12,150 bases of DNA, taken from assembly GCA_002315715.1 (NCBI GenBank), contig DCHY01000030.1, positions 20,681 to 32,830 on the forward strand. Reading direction: 5' to 3'. The stretch is from Clostridiales bacterium UBA1740. GTDB taxonomy: Bacteria; Bacillota; Clostridia; Oscillospirales; CAG-272. The notes beneath the pieces were generated by a model. It saw nothing but the letters and a program-made list of their open reading frames with translations, was not told the DNA's origin and searched no databases. Every line of letters begins with the position of its first letter. Position 1 is the first letter of the stretch. Of this stretch, positions 1-7,946 are shown piece after piece. Made by a program: the position numbers and the translations under genes.

Positions 1-719
1 TGGAACTTGAATTCTTCTGCAAACCCGGTACCGACCTTGACTGGTTCCGTTTCTGGAAGGACTACTGCCACAAGTTCTTGCTCGACCTCGGCATGAGAGA
101 CGAAAACCTGCGTCTTCGTGACCACGACAAAGAAGAACTTTGCTTCTATTCCAAAGCGACGACCGACTTTGAGTTCCTCTTCCCGTTCGGCTGGGGCGAA
201 CTTTGGGGCGTTGCCGACAGAACCGACTACGACCTGACGCAGCATCAGAATCATTCCGGCAAGGATATGACCTACTACGATGCCGAGACCAACGAACACT
301 ACATCCCCTACGTCGTCGAGCCCTCTCTCGGTGCCGACCGCGTGGCTCTCGCCTTCCTCGTTGACGCTTACGATGAAGAAACCGTCGGCGAAGGTGACGT
401 GCGTGTCGTTTTGCGTTTGCATCCGGCTCTCGCTCCTTTCAAGGCTGCCGTTTTGCCGCTTTCCAAAAAACTCTCCGACAAAGCCATGGAACTTCACAAC
501 GCCCTTGCCAAAGAGTTCCCCGTTGACTTTGACGAAACCGGTTCAATCGGCAAACGTTACCGCCGCGAGGACGAAATCGGTACGCCTTTCTGCATCACTT
601 ACGACTTTGAAAGTGAAAACGACGGACAGGTTACGGTTCGTGACAGAGACACGATGGAGCAGGTTCGCCTTCCCATCGCCGAAGTCAAAGACTATATCGC
701 GAAAAAAATCGTATTCTGA
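1..719 (+). CDS. glyS: Glycyl-tRNA synthetase, C-terminal part (5' truncated by window)
   Basis: Single-chain class II glycyl-tRNA synthetase, which charges tRNA-Gly with glycine in the cytoplasm. The reading frame is open from base 3 with no start in the window, so about 239 C-terminal residues are present. Visible family signatures in order are [14 protein letters not shown], the insert [17 protein letters not shown], class II motif 3 ([16 protein letters not shown]) with its ATP-binding arginine, and the start of the anticodon-binding domain ([17 protein letters not shown]). The protein ends at TGA 717-719 and is followed at once by a strong terminator, so this is the last gene of its transcript. 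The homodimeric eukaryote/archaea-like form is common in Bacillota, in contrast to the alpha2-beta2 GlyQ/GlyS enzyme. Identification is by recognised motifs and is firm; the true start lies outside the window. Confidence 0.95.
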   Translation, partial: ELEFFCKPGTDLDWFRFWKDYCHKFLLDLGMRDENLRLRDHDKEELCFYSKATTDFEFLFPFGWGELWGVADRTDYDLTQHQNHSGKDMTYYDAETNEHYIPYVVEPSLGADRVALAFLVDAYDEETVGEGDVRVVLRLHPALAPFKAAVLPLSKKLSDKAMELHNALAKEFPVDFDETGSIGKRYRREDEIGTPFCITYDFESENDGQVTVRDRDTMEQVRLPIAEVKDYIAKKIVF

Positions 720-724
720 TAACC

Positions 725-754
725 AAAGGACGGGAGACGCTCCCGTCCTTTTTT
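725..754 (+). terminator. Intrinsic terminator of glyS
   Basis: A perfect 12-bp stem, 725-736 with 740-751, closes on the three-base loop ACG and runs into a T tract to 754. It starts five bases after the glyS stop codon. Confidence 0.93.
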
Positions 755-756
755 AC

Positions 757-788
757 GGTGTCGGGGATTTTTTCCGACGCCTTTTCTT
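757..788 (+). terminator. Second, back-up terminator after glyS
   Basis: GGTGTCGG (757-764) pairs with CCGACGCC (774-781), with one G-T wobble, around a T-rich loop, followed by TTTTC. It sits directly behind the first terminator and would catch read-through before the next promoter. Confidence 0.6.
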
Positions 789-792
789 TCTA

Positions 793-822
793 TTTACTTT
801 TCCGGTGACGTTGTGGTATAAT
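793..822 (+). promoter_or_regulatory. Sigma-A promoter of the regulator-addB unit
   Basis: A perfect -10 TATAAT (817-822) is preceded by TGG, giving an extended -10 (TGnTATAAT). The -35 is weak, TTTACT at 793-798, with an 18-base spacer. Transcription would start near 829, shortly before the ribosome site AGAGGAG (838-844). Confidence 0.8.
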
Positions 823-850
823 ATTAATAAATTAGAGAGAGGAGCGCCTT

Positions 851-1465
851 ATGGTATATTACTTGACAAACGACCGCCTATTGGGTCAACGCATAAAGTT
901 CGAGTTGTCTTTTGACGGAACAGAGGCATCGTCCGTAACGGCGCACGAGTTGCCGGGCGGAGATTTTGCCCGTGACGACGTACTGATTTTGGATGAAAAA
1001 TCCGGGGTGAACGTCTCCTCTTTCCGTTCGGTTTTTTCGCGTTTTTTCAAGGTCCTCGTACTCTCGGACAAGCCCGAACGATACGATGGTTGCGAGACGG
1101 TTTTATTGCCGCTGCCGCTCGGAAAACTTTCAAAAATTTTGCAAAAAGAAACCGTTTCGCTGAGGTTTGACGAGGGAAAAGACACTTTTTCGGTGTTTTT
1201 GGACGGAGAAAAGATACCGCTCTCGAAAACCGAATTTCGCCTTTTGAAAGCGCTTGCGGATGCCGACGAGGCGTTTGTCAGCCGCGATTTTTTACTTTCG
1301 GAAGCCTTTGAAAAGGGGGCATCGCAAAGCGCCCTCAACGTATATATTCACTATCTGCGCGAAAAACTCGAAAAAGGAAACCGGCGTCTGCTTTATGCTT
1401 CGCGCCGACAGGGATACGCCCTGATTCTAAGTGACAAGGAGGAGTGCCATGCTGAAAATTCGTAA
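851..1465 (+). CDS. OmpR/PhoB-type winged-helix regulator with degenerate receiver-like N-terminus
   Basis: A 204-residue DNA-binding protein. Residues about 113-193 form an OmpR/PhoB-type winged helix: LSKTEFRLLKAL (124-135), recognition helix SALNVYIHYLREKLEK (160-175) and the wing LYASRRQGYALIL. Residues 1-98 look like a shrunken receiver domain. An aspartate sits at the end of a hydrophobic strand (VLILD, D48) and part of the acidic pocket remains (N7, D8). The usual lysine after the fifth strand is absent (LLPLPLGKL), so normal phosphorylation control is doubtful. The ATG at 851 has GGAG six bases upstream and an extended -10 promoter ahead. The 3' end overlaps addB by 17 bases, implying co-transcription and probable translational coupling. 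The target and signal are unknown; no sensor kinase lies beside it. Confidence 0.8.
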   Translation: MVYYLTNDRLLGQRIKFELSFDGTEASSVTAHELPGGDFARDDVLILDEKSGVNVSSFRSVFSRFFKVLVLSDKPERYDGCETVLLPLPLGKLSKILQKETVSLRFDEGKDTFSVFLDGEKIPLSKTEFRLLKALADADEAFVSRDFLLSEAFEKGASQSALNVYIHYLREKLEKGNRRLLYASRRQGYALILSDKEECHAENS

Positions 1466-4400
1466 AAACGGACTGACCTCCGTCACCGAAGAAACGCTGT
1501 TTTCGGATATCAACGAGGCGCTGTTCGATGGCAAACAGGTTTTTCTCATCGTGCCGGAACAGCAAACGCTGCTCGCCGAAAAAGAGGCGATGAACCACCT
1601 CACCCCTGCCGACACCCTGCACTTTGAAGTGACCAATTTTTCGCGCCTTTGCAACACCGTTTTCCGTCATTTGGGCGGAGTGGCGGAACGATATGCCAAC
1701 CCGACCTCCAAAGCCATTTTGATTTGGCGCGCACTTTCGGAAGCCGCCCCCGAACTTTCCAAAGAAATGGCAAGGCCGAGCGCCGCCAACGTCGAAGAAG
1801 CGGCAAGAGCCATCGCCGAAATGCAATCCCTCGGCATCGACGCCGACAAACTCGTCGCAGCATCGCAAAAGCCGGAAATTGCCGACTCCAAGAAACTGCA
1901 AAACAAACTGTGTGACTTGGCTTTGATACTCTCCGCGTATGCGGCACTTACCAAAGAGGGCTTTGCCGACAGTGCGTCGGATATCGCCGCCGCGACGAAA
2001 CTGATTCTCGAAAATCACGATGAAATGAAGGGCGCCGCCTTTTTCCTCGACGGCTTTACCTCCTTTACCGAGCCGCAGTTGTCGCTTTTGATGGCACTGA
2101 TGCCGCGTGCCGATTTGACGGTATCTCTCACTCTGCCGAAATCCGACGAAGACGCTTACCTGTACGATGAGACGCGAAAGACCGTGAGCACGCTCATTCG
2201 TCTTTGCCGTTTGGCATCGGTCAAAACGGACATTCCCGTGCAGGTCATCTCGGAAGAAAAAGAGAGTCGCTTAATCGATGCGGGATTCGACGCCGTTGCC
2301 CGTGAACTTTGGCATTTTATCCCGAATATTGACAAGAATTGTTTGCAAAATACTCATAAATACATAAAAATCTACGAAGCGGACTCACCGTACGAGGAAG
2401 CCGCTTTCTTGGCATCCGATATTCAAAAACGCGTGCAAGAGGGTGCCAAATATTCCGATTTTGCCGTCATTTCGCACGACTCGTCGTCTCTCGACGGCGT
2501 TTTGCACGCTACCCTTTCCCTTTGCGGCATTCCGCATTTCTTGGCACAAAAAAGAAAAGTTTCCGCCTACGAACCGTTTATGGCGATTACCGCCGCGTAC
2601 CGCGCCGTTCTCTTCGGCTTTTCGCCCGAGGACGTTTTGACCTTTGCCAAATGCGGATATACGAAGGCGACCCTCGACGATATTTCGGAGTTTGAAATCT
2701 ACGTCAAGCGCTATAACATTAAGGGGGCTTTCTTTGCCGCGCCCGAGATGTGGAGTATGAATCCGCAGGGCTATACCGAGAGGATGCAGCAAAACGCAGG
2801 CGAAATACTTGCTCGCATCGACCAAACGCGCCACGCCGTTATCGACCCTCTTTTGATGTTGTCGGAGGACGTGAAAAACGCCGTGACCGTCAAGGATCAC
2901 GCGACGGCACTTTACCGCTTTTTGTGTGAAATCCGTATGGAAGACACCCTGTCCGAAAAAGCACTCTCCCTCCATGCCGCGAAAGATTTTGCCGCCCAGG
3001 ACTATGCGCGTTTATATTCGATTCTGCTTGACACCCTCGACACCGTCGTGGAATCGGCAGGGGAGGTCGCAGTGGACGGCAAGCAGTTCGCGGAACTGCT
3101 CTCGATTGCCTTTTCCACCGCCGATATCGGCAGAATCCCGGCGGCGTTTGACGAGGTGACACTGGGTATTGCCGACACGCTGCGCGTTTCGGGAAAGAAA
3201 TACGTCTATCTCGTAGACGTCAACAGCGGCGTTTTCCCCTCCAACGCCAAGGATACTTCGCACTTTTCCGACAAGGAAAAACTGCTTCTTGAGGCGGTGG
3301 GGCTTCCGACTTCGATAGGGGAAGACCTCCGCATTGCCCGCGAGCGGTTTACCTTCTCGCGTGCTTTCGTTTCGGGTTCGCACGGCGTAACCCTCATCAC
3401 CACCAAGCGCAACGCCGCGCTCAAATCCCAAGTCCCTGCCGAGATTTTAGGCAGAATCGCCGAAATCACGGGAGGCATCGTCCACCTGCAACCCATCTCT
3501 TCTCTGTCGACGGACGAGGCGGTATATGCGCCGCTCTATGCCGTCAACCGACTGACCGCCGAGACGCCCGACGCCGCAACGCTTGCCGAGGCGCTCAAGT
3601 CTACCGCCTACGGGACACAGATGAAAATGTCGGAAAATATCCAAAACAAGACGCTTTCCTTCTCCGAAGAAACGGCAAAAGGGCTGTATCCCGACCGCAT
3701 GTTTCTGTCTGACACGCGTCTGTCTCGCTATGCCGACTGTCCGTTTTCACACTATTGCCGCTACGTCTTAAAACTCGACGAGCAAAAAGACGCCGCCGTC
3801 GGTGCCATGAACATCGGCAATATCGTCCATGAAATTCTCGAAAAATACCTAAAAGAAATGTCCGAAAATCCGCAAACGGGCGTTGCCGTTCTTCCCGATG
3901 ACGAGCGCAAAGCCAAAGTCGAGAGCATCGCCAAAGACACCTGCAACCGTCTTTTCGGTCTTGATAAGCGGCCGTCTTTGCAAAAGGCACATTTTCTTGA
4001 GCGCTTGATTCACGCCGCCGACCGTTTGGTCGATTCGGTATCGAAAGAATTATCCCGCCCCGAAAACCGCTTCGTGCCGATTGACTTTGAACTTCGCATC
4101 GACAAAGACGGTGCGGTGGAACCGCTCGTCGTGAAAGACAAAGACAAGGAAACCGCCGTCGTCGGCAAGGTTGACCGTATCGACGCTTTCACCGAAGGGG
4201 AAAACGTCTATCTGCGCGTTATAGACTACAAAACGGGAAGCAAGAATTTCTCGCCTTCCGATCTTTATGAAGGGCAAAACCTTCAGATGTTCTTATATCT
4301 CAACTCTCTGCTTGCCAGCCGCGCGTTTGCGGCGCGGTTCCCGGCGGATAAAACCTTAAAACCGGCAGGCGTCTTTTACGTCCCTGTTTCGCCGGACGGA

Positions 4401-4739
4401 CTGACGGCAAAGTCCCCGACCGAAGCGCAGGCGCTGCTCGACAAAAACGTCGCCAAATATCAAGGTATGATATCCGACGACCCTGCCGTCTTTGCCTCCG
4501 TCATTTCCCCGTATTTCCCGATGAAATACAAAATCGACAACACCTTGACCAAGGACAGCGCCGAAAAAGTCTTCTCCGAGGAGAGCTTTGAAGCTTTGAA
4601 GGAAACCGTCAAAAACGGGGTCGCCGCCACTTCCCTTGAACTGCGAAGCGGAAAGATTTACGCGACGCCGATGCTCAAAGGCAAGCACGCTTCCTGCGAA
4701 TACTGTGCTTTCCGCCACGTGTGCCGGTCAATGATGTAA
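1449..4739 (+). CDS. addB: ATP-dependent nuclease subunit AddB (RexB-like)
   Basis: AddB subunit of the AddAB helicase-nuclease, which resects double-strand breaks for RecA-dependent recombination. The protein is 1096 residues, somewhat shorter than the B. subtilis protein. I chose ATG 1449 over GTG 1431 because AAGGAGG (1436-1442) lies six bases before it. The N-terminus carries the family sequence FLIVPEQQTLLAEKE followed by FEVTNFSRL. The C-terminal nuclease domain shows GNIVHEIL (H794), GKVDRID (D909), DYKTG (D926, K928) and GQNLQMFLYL, the RecB-type PD-(D/E)XK set. Four cysteines, C764 and C1083/C1086/C1092 (CxxCxxxxxC), match the AddB iron-sulfur cluster ligands. The N-terminal ATP-binding P-loop of other AddB proteins is not recognisable. 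addA, usually the next gene, is not in the window; a terminator and an opposing gene follow. Confidence 0.95.
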   Translation: MLKIRKNGLTSVTEETLFSDINEALFDGKQVFLIVPEQQTLLAEKEAMNHLTPADTLHFEVTNFSRLCNTVFRHLGGVAERYANPTSKAILIWRALSEAAPELSKEMARPSAANVEEAARAIAEMQSLGIDADKLVAASQKPEIADSKKLQNKLCDLALILSAYAALTKEGFADSASDIAAATKLILENHDEMKGAAFFLDGFTSFTEPQLSLLMALMPRADLTVSLTLPKSDEDAYLYDETRKTVSTLIRLCRLASVKTDIPVQVISEEKESRLIDAGFDAVARELWHFIPNIDKNCLQNTHKYIKIYEADSPYEEAAFLASDIQKRVQEGAKYSDFAVISHDSSSLDGVLHATLSLCGIPHFLAQKRKVSAYEPFMAITAAYRAVLFGFSPEDVLTFAKCGYTKATLDDISEFEIYVKRYNIKGAFFAAPEMWSMNPQGYTERMQQNAGEILARIDQTRHAVIDPLLMLSEDVKNAVTVKDHATALYRFLCEIRMEDTLSEKALSLHAAKDFAAQDYARLYSILLDTLDTVVESAGEVAVDGKQFAELLSIAFSTADIGRIPAAFDEVTLGIADTLRVSGKKYVYLVDVNSGVFPSNAKDTSHFSDKEKLLLEAVGLPTSIGEDLRIARERFTFSRAFVSGSHGVTLITTKRNAALKSQVPAEILGRIAEITGGIVHLQPISSLSTDEAVYAPLYAVNRLTAETPDAATLAEALKSTAYGTQMKMSENIQNKTLSFSEETAKGLYPDRMFLSDTRLSRYADCPFSHYCRYVLKLDEQKDAAVGAMNIGNIVHEILEKYLKEMSENPQTGVAVLPDDERKAKVESIAKDTCNRLFGLDKRPSLQKAHFLERLIHAADRLVDSVSKELSRPENRFVPIDFELRIDKDGAVEPLVVKDKDKETAVVGKVDRIDAFTEGENVYLRVIDYKTGSKNFSPSDLYEGQNLQMFLYLNSLLASRAFAARFPADKTLKPAGVFYVPVSPDGLTAKSPTEAQALLDKNVAKYQGMISDDPAVFASVISPYFPMKYKIDNTLTKDSAEKVFSEESFEALKETVKNGVAATSLELRSGKIYATPMLKGKHASCEYCAFRHVCRSMM

Positions 4740-4773
4740 AAAAAGGGTTCAAGCCTTGGCTTGAACCCTTTTT
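4740..4773. terminator. Bidirectional terminator between addB and DUF554
   Basis: A perfect 16-base inverted repeat, 4740-4755 with 4758-4773, carries an A tract on its left arm and a T tract on its right. It can therefore stop both rightward addB and leftward DUF554 transcription. It begins one base after the addB stop codon. Confidence 0.95.
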
Positions 4774-4783
4774 GGTTTGGCGA

Positions 4784-5500
4784 TTAAAAAATCAAATGAT
4801 ACAGATAATAAAAGAGGGGGACGAAGGCGAGAGCCGGCAAGAGATTGGCGACTTTGACTTTCGTGATTTTGGCGAGGTTGAGACCGATAATCATAATCAT
4901 CAGATTCCCGACGGCAATGAGTTCGTTCAGCATCAAACTGCCGTCCATGGCGGCGCCGAGCAGACTCGCGAGCAAGGTGAAAGCACCCTGCACGACTAAA
5001 ATCGTGACGGCGGAAAGCGCCACGCCGATGCCGAGCGTCGCCGCGAGCATCGTCGCCGAAACGCAGTCGAGGATTGCCTTGAGATAGAAGGTTTGATGCG
5101 TGCCGGAGAGTGCCGATTCGAGAGCGCCGACGATAACCATGGCACCGATGCAGAACAATAAGCTCGCGCTGATAAATCCTTCGGCAATTTTGCCATGCGA
5201 ACCCTCTTTTTCGCCTTCTTTTTTGCGGAAGAGGACGCGCTCTACCCACTTACCGAAGCGCTCAAACAGCGCATCAAGGTCGAGAAGCGTTCCGACCGCC
5301 ACACCGGCGACGGTGGAGAGAACGAAGACGATGGCGTCCTGTGTTTTTACGGCACCGGACAACCCGATGACCACGATGGATAGACCGAGAGCGGTCATAA
5401 TCGCATCGGTGATTTTCGGCGATAACTTTTTGGAAAGCAACGTGCCGAGCACACCGCCGAGAGCGACGGTGAGGGCGTTGACGATGACACCAAGTAACAT
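4784..5500 (-). CDS. DUF554 family membrane protein (YqgA/YdfK-like)
   Basis: An integral membrane protein of 238 residues that I recognise as DUF554, a family with no established biochemical function that is sometimes called a putative transporter. Family features are the N-terminal GVIVNALTVALGGVLGTLL, CIGAMVIVGALESALSG (117-133), a conserved LDCVSATMLAATLG stretch and GNLMIMIIGLNL near the C-terminus. About six or seven hydrophobic segments are visible: residues 1-22, 36-50, 56-73, 110-128, 145-183, 192-210 and 217-238. A charged loop (RKKEGEKEG) lies near residues 92-100. The ATG at 5500 is chosen because GGAGG (5505-5509) lies four bases upstream; an earlier in-frame ATG at 5566 would run through a terminator hairpin and has no such site. 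It is third in the rha unit but separated from rhaD by a hairpin and T tract, so its expression may be partly uncoupled. Confidence 0.88.
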   Translation of the reverse strand: MLLGVIVNALTVALGGVLGTLLSKKLSPKITDAIMTALGLSIVVIGLSGAVKTQDAIVFVLSTVAGVAVGTLLDLDALFERFGKWVERVLFRKKEGEKEGSHGKIAEGFISASLLFCIGAMVIVGALESALSGTHQTFYLKAILDCVSATMLAATLGIGVALSAVTILVVQGAFTLLASLLGAAMDGSLMLNELIAVGNLMIMIIGLNLAKITKVKVANLLPALAFVPLFYYLYHLIF

Positions 5501-5512
5501 AATTCCTCCGAG

Positions 5513-5558
5513 AAAAAAGGTCGTCTTTTTTGTGAAAACTCCGAAAAAGACAACCTTT
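5513..5558 (-). terminator. Intrinsic terminator or attenuator between rhaD and DUF554
   Basis: Read leftward, 5553-5558 plus 5544-5551 pairs with 5523-5530 plus 5516-5521, giving 14 base pairs with one C-A mismatch. TTTTTT follows (complement of 5513-5518). The T tract ends about four bases before the DUF554 ribosome site, so the hairpin should reduce read-through from rhaBD. Confidence 0.75.
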
Positions 5559-5566
5559 ATTTGCAT

Positions 5567-6388
5567 TTAGTCAAGAATACCGGCAAGAGGCTTGACGTCA
5601 AAGCGTTTTGCCAAAGCCTTCAGAATGTCATCGGGAATGACGTTCGGTTCATGACCGAGGGTGAGCATGTAAATCTCGGCGGTCTTTTCAACGGTTTCGA
5701 TAAGGCCGAAGGTTTCGTCCATGTCGCGGCCGGTTCCGTAGATACCGTGATTCGACCAAACGACGAGACGGAAGTCTTTCATCTTCTCTGCAGTTGCTTG
5801 ACCGATTTCGTTAGTGCCGCAAACCATAGCGGGAAGAATGCCGACGCCGTCGGGGAATACGACGATGGCTTCGGTGTTGGATTGCCAAAGTTTATGGGTA
5901 AAGTCCTTCTCATCGCGCGGGCAAACGGCGTTCATCGCGATGGTGTAGGTGGGATGGCTGTGCATGACGATGCGGTGGGCAGGATCCTTTTCAAGGCGCG
6001 CCATGTGGCTCATCATGTGTGCCGGAAATTCCGACGTAAACTTTCCGCCGTCGGCATAGCCCCAAAGCAGTTCGGCCGTGGTGCCGTCTTCGGCGATTCT
6101 GACGATACCGAGGTTGTTTTCGGGATCGAACTCGACGTTTTTGAAATACTTGCCGGTGCCGGTCACGATGAAGATTTTGCCGATGAGGGCTTTGGCTTCA
6201 AAGCCGGTCGGAATGGTGCGGATGACCTTGGTCAAATCCAAATATTCCGCAACTTCCTTTTCGTCCAAGAGATAGCTGATGTTGCCGCCGTTGCGTTCGT
6301 CCCAGCCGAGACGGTACATGTTGGCGGTGGCTTCGCACATTTCTTCTACGAACGGTGCGAACAAAATGTTTTTGCGAAAGAGTTTCAT
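5567..6388 (-). CDS. rhaD: L-rhamnulose-1-phosphate aldolase
   Basis: A zinc-dependent class II aldolase that splits L-rhamnulose 1-phosphate into dihydroxyacetone phosphate and L-lactaldehyde, the last step of the phosphorylating rhamnose pathway. Its 273 residues nearly match the E. coli enzyme (274) and are far longer than fuculose-phosphate aldolase. Visible active-site elements are the phosphate loop RNGGNIS (32-38), the catalytic glutamate E120 in TSEFPAHMM, zinc ligands H143 and H145 in HSHPTYT, and H214 in SNHGIYGTG. The spacing agrees with E. coli E117, H141, H143 and H212. The ATG at 6388 has AAAGGAAG upstream; the longer frame start at 6418 would overlap rhaB and lacks a site. It lies 26 bases after rhaB on the same strand, so the two are one operon. 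Confidence 0.96.
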   Translation of the reverse strand: MKLFRKNILFAPFVEEMCEATANMYRLGWDERNGGNISYLLDEKEVAEYLDLTKVIRTIPTGFEAKALIGKIFIVTGTGKYFKNVEFDPENNLGIVRIAEDGTTAELLWGYADGGKFTSEFPAHMMSHMARLEKDPAHRIVMHSHPTYTIAMNAVCPRDEKDFTHKLWQSNTEAIVVFPDGVGILPAMVCGTNEIGQATAEKMKDFRLVVWSNHGIYGTGRDMDETFGLIETVEKTAEIYMLTLGHEPNVIPDDILKALAKRFDVKPLAGILD

Positions 6389-6414
6389 AGTATATCTTCC
6401 TTTATAAATATTGA

Positions 6415-7794
6415 TCAAAGTGTTTGAATACCGAAGGAGCGGGAAACGATTTCTCTGCCCTCGTCAAGCGAGGAAACGGCGCCGGTGCCGATCATCTGCA
6501 TCAAAAGATTGCCGATGGCGGTCGCTTCGGTCGGTCCCGTCACGATGGTTTTGCCGGTGGCTTTGGCGGTGAGTTCGTTTAAGAAGCCGTCACGGCTGCC
6601 GCCGCCGATGATATGAAGCACCGAATAGGTATTGCCCGTCAATTTTTCAAGGGCGCGCAAACTTTCGCCGTAATTCTCGGCAAGGCTGTTATAAACGACG
6701 GAAATCAGTTCGCCGAGGGTGAGGTCGCGTCCGACCGCCGCCTTGACTTCTTCCGTCATGGAAACGGGAGCGAGAAAGCGCGCGTCGTTGACGGACACTC
6801 GGTCGGCGACGGGGTTTTCTCTCGCCATTTTCTCGAGAGTGCGAAAGTCGTACGCATCGCCGGTTTCGTGACGAATCTGTTGAATCATCCAAAGGCCCAT
6901 GATATTCTTTTGCAGGCGGAAACGGTAGGTGTAAGCCCCTTCGTTGGAATAGCCGTTGTCGGCGGCGGAAAGGTCGGTAAACGCCGCGTCTTTCTCCACG
7001 CCGAGCAGCGACCAAGTGCCGCTTGAAATGTAGGGTTCCTCCCCCTTCAAGGGTGCCGCGATAACGGCGGACGCCGTGTCATGGGTGGAGGGCAAAACGA
7101 CTTTGGCAGAATAGCCGACGGCGTTTGCGACGTCGTCGGTGAAATCGCCGATGACGGTGCCGGACATCGTCAAATCGCCGAAGAGGGATTTGGGCAAACC
7201 GAGTGCCGCCAAGATTTCTTCGTCCCACGTGTGGGTTTTGGCATTGACCATACCCGTGGTGGTGGCGTTGGTGTATTCATGTGCCTTGACACCCGTCAAG
7301 CGGAAGTGGAAATAGTCGGGAAGCATCAAAAACGTTTTGGCGTTTTTCGTGCGGCCTTTCTTGACGTCGTCAAAAAGTTGGTAAACGGTGTTAAAGGTGT
7401 TGAACATAATGCCGGTTTTGGAAAACAATGCGGCAAAGGGCATTTTCTCATGGAAAAGGCGCGAAGCGGAAAGCGTACGCTCATCGCGGTAGCAATAGGC
7501 GCCGTCAATCGGTTCGTCGCGCTCGTCGAGAAGCACGTAATCAACGCCCCAAGTATCAATGCCGACAAACTTTGGAGCACAACCCATCTCCCCTGCACGC
7601 TTGAGTCCTGCCACGATTTCTTGAAACAGGTGGCAAACGTCCCAACGAAGAATGCGGCAACCGCCCTCTTCGGTCGCTTTCGGACCGTTGGCAAAGCGGT
7701 AGATTTCTTCGGTCACCATTTTTCCGTTTTCGAGGTGCGAAAGAATATGCCTTCCCGAGGAAGCACCGATATCGACAGCCAAGTAATAGGTCAT
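6415..7794 (-). CDS. rhaB: Rhamnulokinase
   Basis: An FGGY-family sugar kinase that phosphorylates L-rhamnulose with ATP to feed RhaD. The protein is 459 residues; E. coli RhaB has 489. Motifs in order are the first phosphate loop AVDIGASSGRH (6-16), GIDTWGVDYVLLD (78-90), LPSTHDTASAV with the catalytic base D239, the second phosphate loop SSGTWSLLG (257-265) and the adenosine-site motif HIIGGGSRDGFLNELTA (394-410). The ATG at 7794 has AGGAG seven bases upstream and a strong promoter just beyond; an upstream in-frame ATG at 7860 would overlap that promoter. It is first gene of the leftward rhaB-rhaD-(DUF554) unit. Rhamnose isomerase, mutarotase, transporter and regulator genes are not in this window, so the rest of the pathway must be elsewhere. 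Confidence 0.96.
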   Translation of the reverse strand: MTYYLAVDIGASSGRHILSHLENGKMVTEEIYRFANGPKATEEGGCRILRWDVCHLFQEIVAGLKRAGEMGCAPKFVGIDTWGVDYVLLDERDEPIDGAYCYRDERTLSASRLFHEKMPFAALFSKTGIMFNTFNTVYQLFDDVKKGRTKNAKTFLMLPDYFHFRLTGVKAHEYTNATTTGMVNAKTHTWDEEILAALGLPKSLFGDLTMSGTVIGDFTDDVANAVGYSAKVVLPSTHDTASAVIAAPLKGEEPYISSGTWSLLGVEKDAAFTDLSAADNGYSNEGAYTYRFRLQKNIMGLWMIQQIRHETGDAYDFRTLEKMARENPVADRVSVNDARFLAPVSMTEEVKAAVGRDLTLGELISVVYNSLAENYGESLRALEKLTGNTYSVLHIIGGGSRDGFLNELTAKATGKTIVTGPTEATAIGNLLMQMIGTGAVSSLDEGREIVSRSFGIQTL

Positions 7795-7824
7795 AATAGG
7801 CTCCTTTTCTCTAAATTCCAAAAT

Positions 7825-7853
7825 ATCATAGCACAAAGCGCGCGCGAAGTCAA
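7825..7853 (-). promoter_or_regulatory. Sigma-A promoter of rhaB-rhaD
   Basis: Read leftward: -35 TTGACT (7853-7848), a 17-base spacer rich in alternating CG, and -10 TATGAT (7830-7825). RNA would begin about 25 bases before the rhaB ATG. An imperfect dyad at 7856-7873, just upstream of the -35, could be a regulator site, but this is only a suggestion. Confidence 0.85.
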
Positions 7854-7893
7854 TACACAAACGCCCGCGTGTGAGGTTTTTTCCCGGTGATTA

Positions 7894-7922
7894 TTGACTT
7901 TTGGCAAAAAATATGGTATACT
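7894..7922 (+). promoter_or_regulatory. Sigma-A promoter of the PHP gene
   Basis: -35 TTGACT (7894-7899), a 17-base spacer and -10 TATACT (7917-7922). The start would be near 7929, with GGAG at 7934-7937 before the ATG at 7947. It diverges from the rha promoter, with 40 bases between the two -35 boxes. Confidence 0.85.
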
Positions 7923-7946
7923 TGCCAACAGATTGGAGATGGGACT

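Noticed and set aside
4721..4999. Rightward 92-residue frame starting in the addB end
   Set aside because: It passes through the bidirectional terminator and is antisense to DUF554.
5561..6427. 288-residue rightward open frame opposite rhaD
   Set aside because: It is the antisense shadow of rhaD, which has full catalytic motifs, a ribosome site and operon context.
7081..7890. Long rightward open frame opposite rhaB, and similarly 9978-10688 opposite the phosphotransferase
   Set aside because: Both lack ribosome sites and recognisable domains, and overlap genes with clear family motifs.
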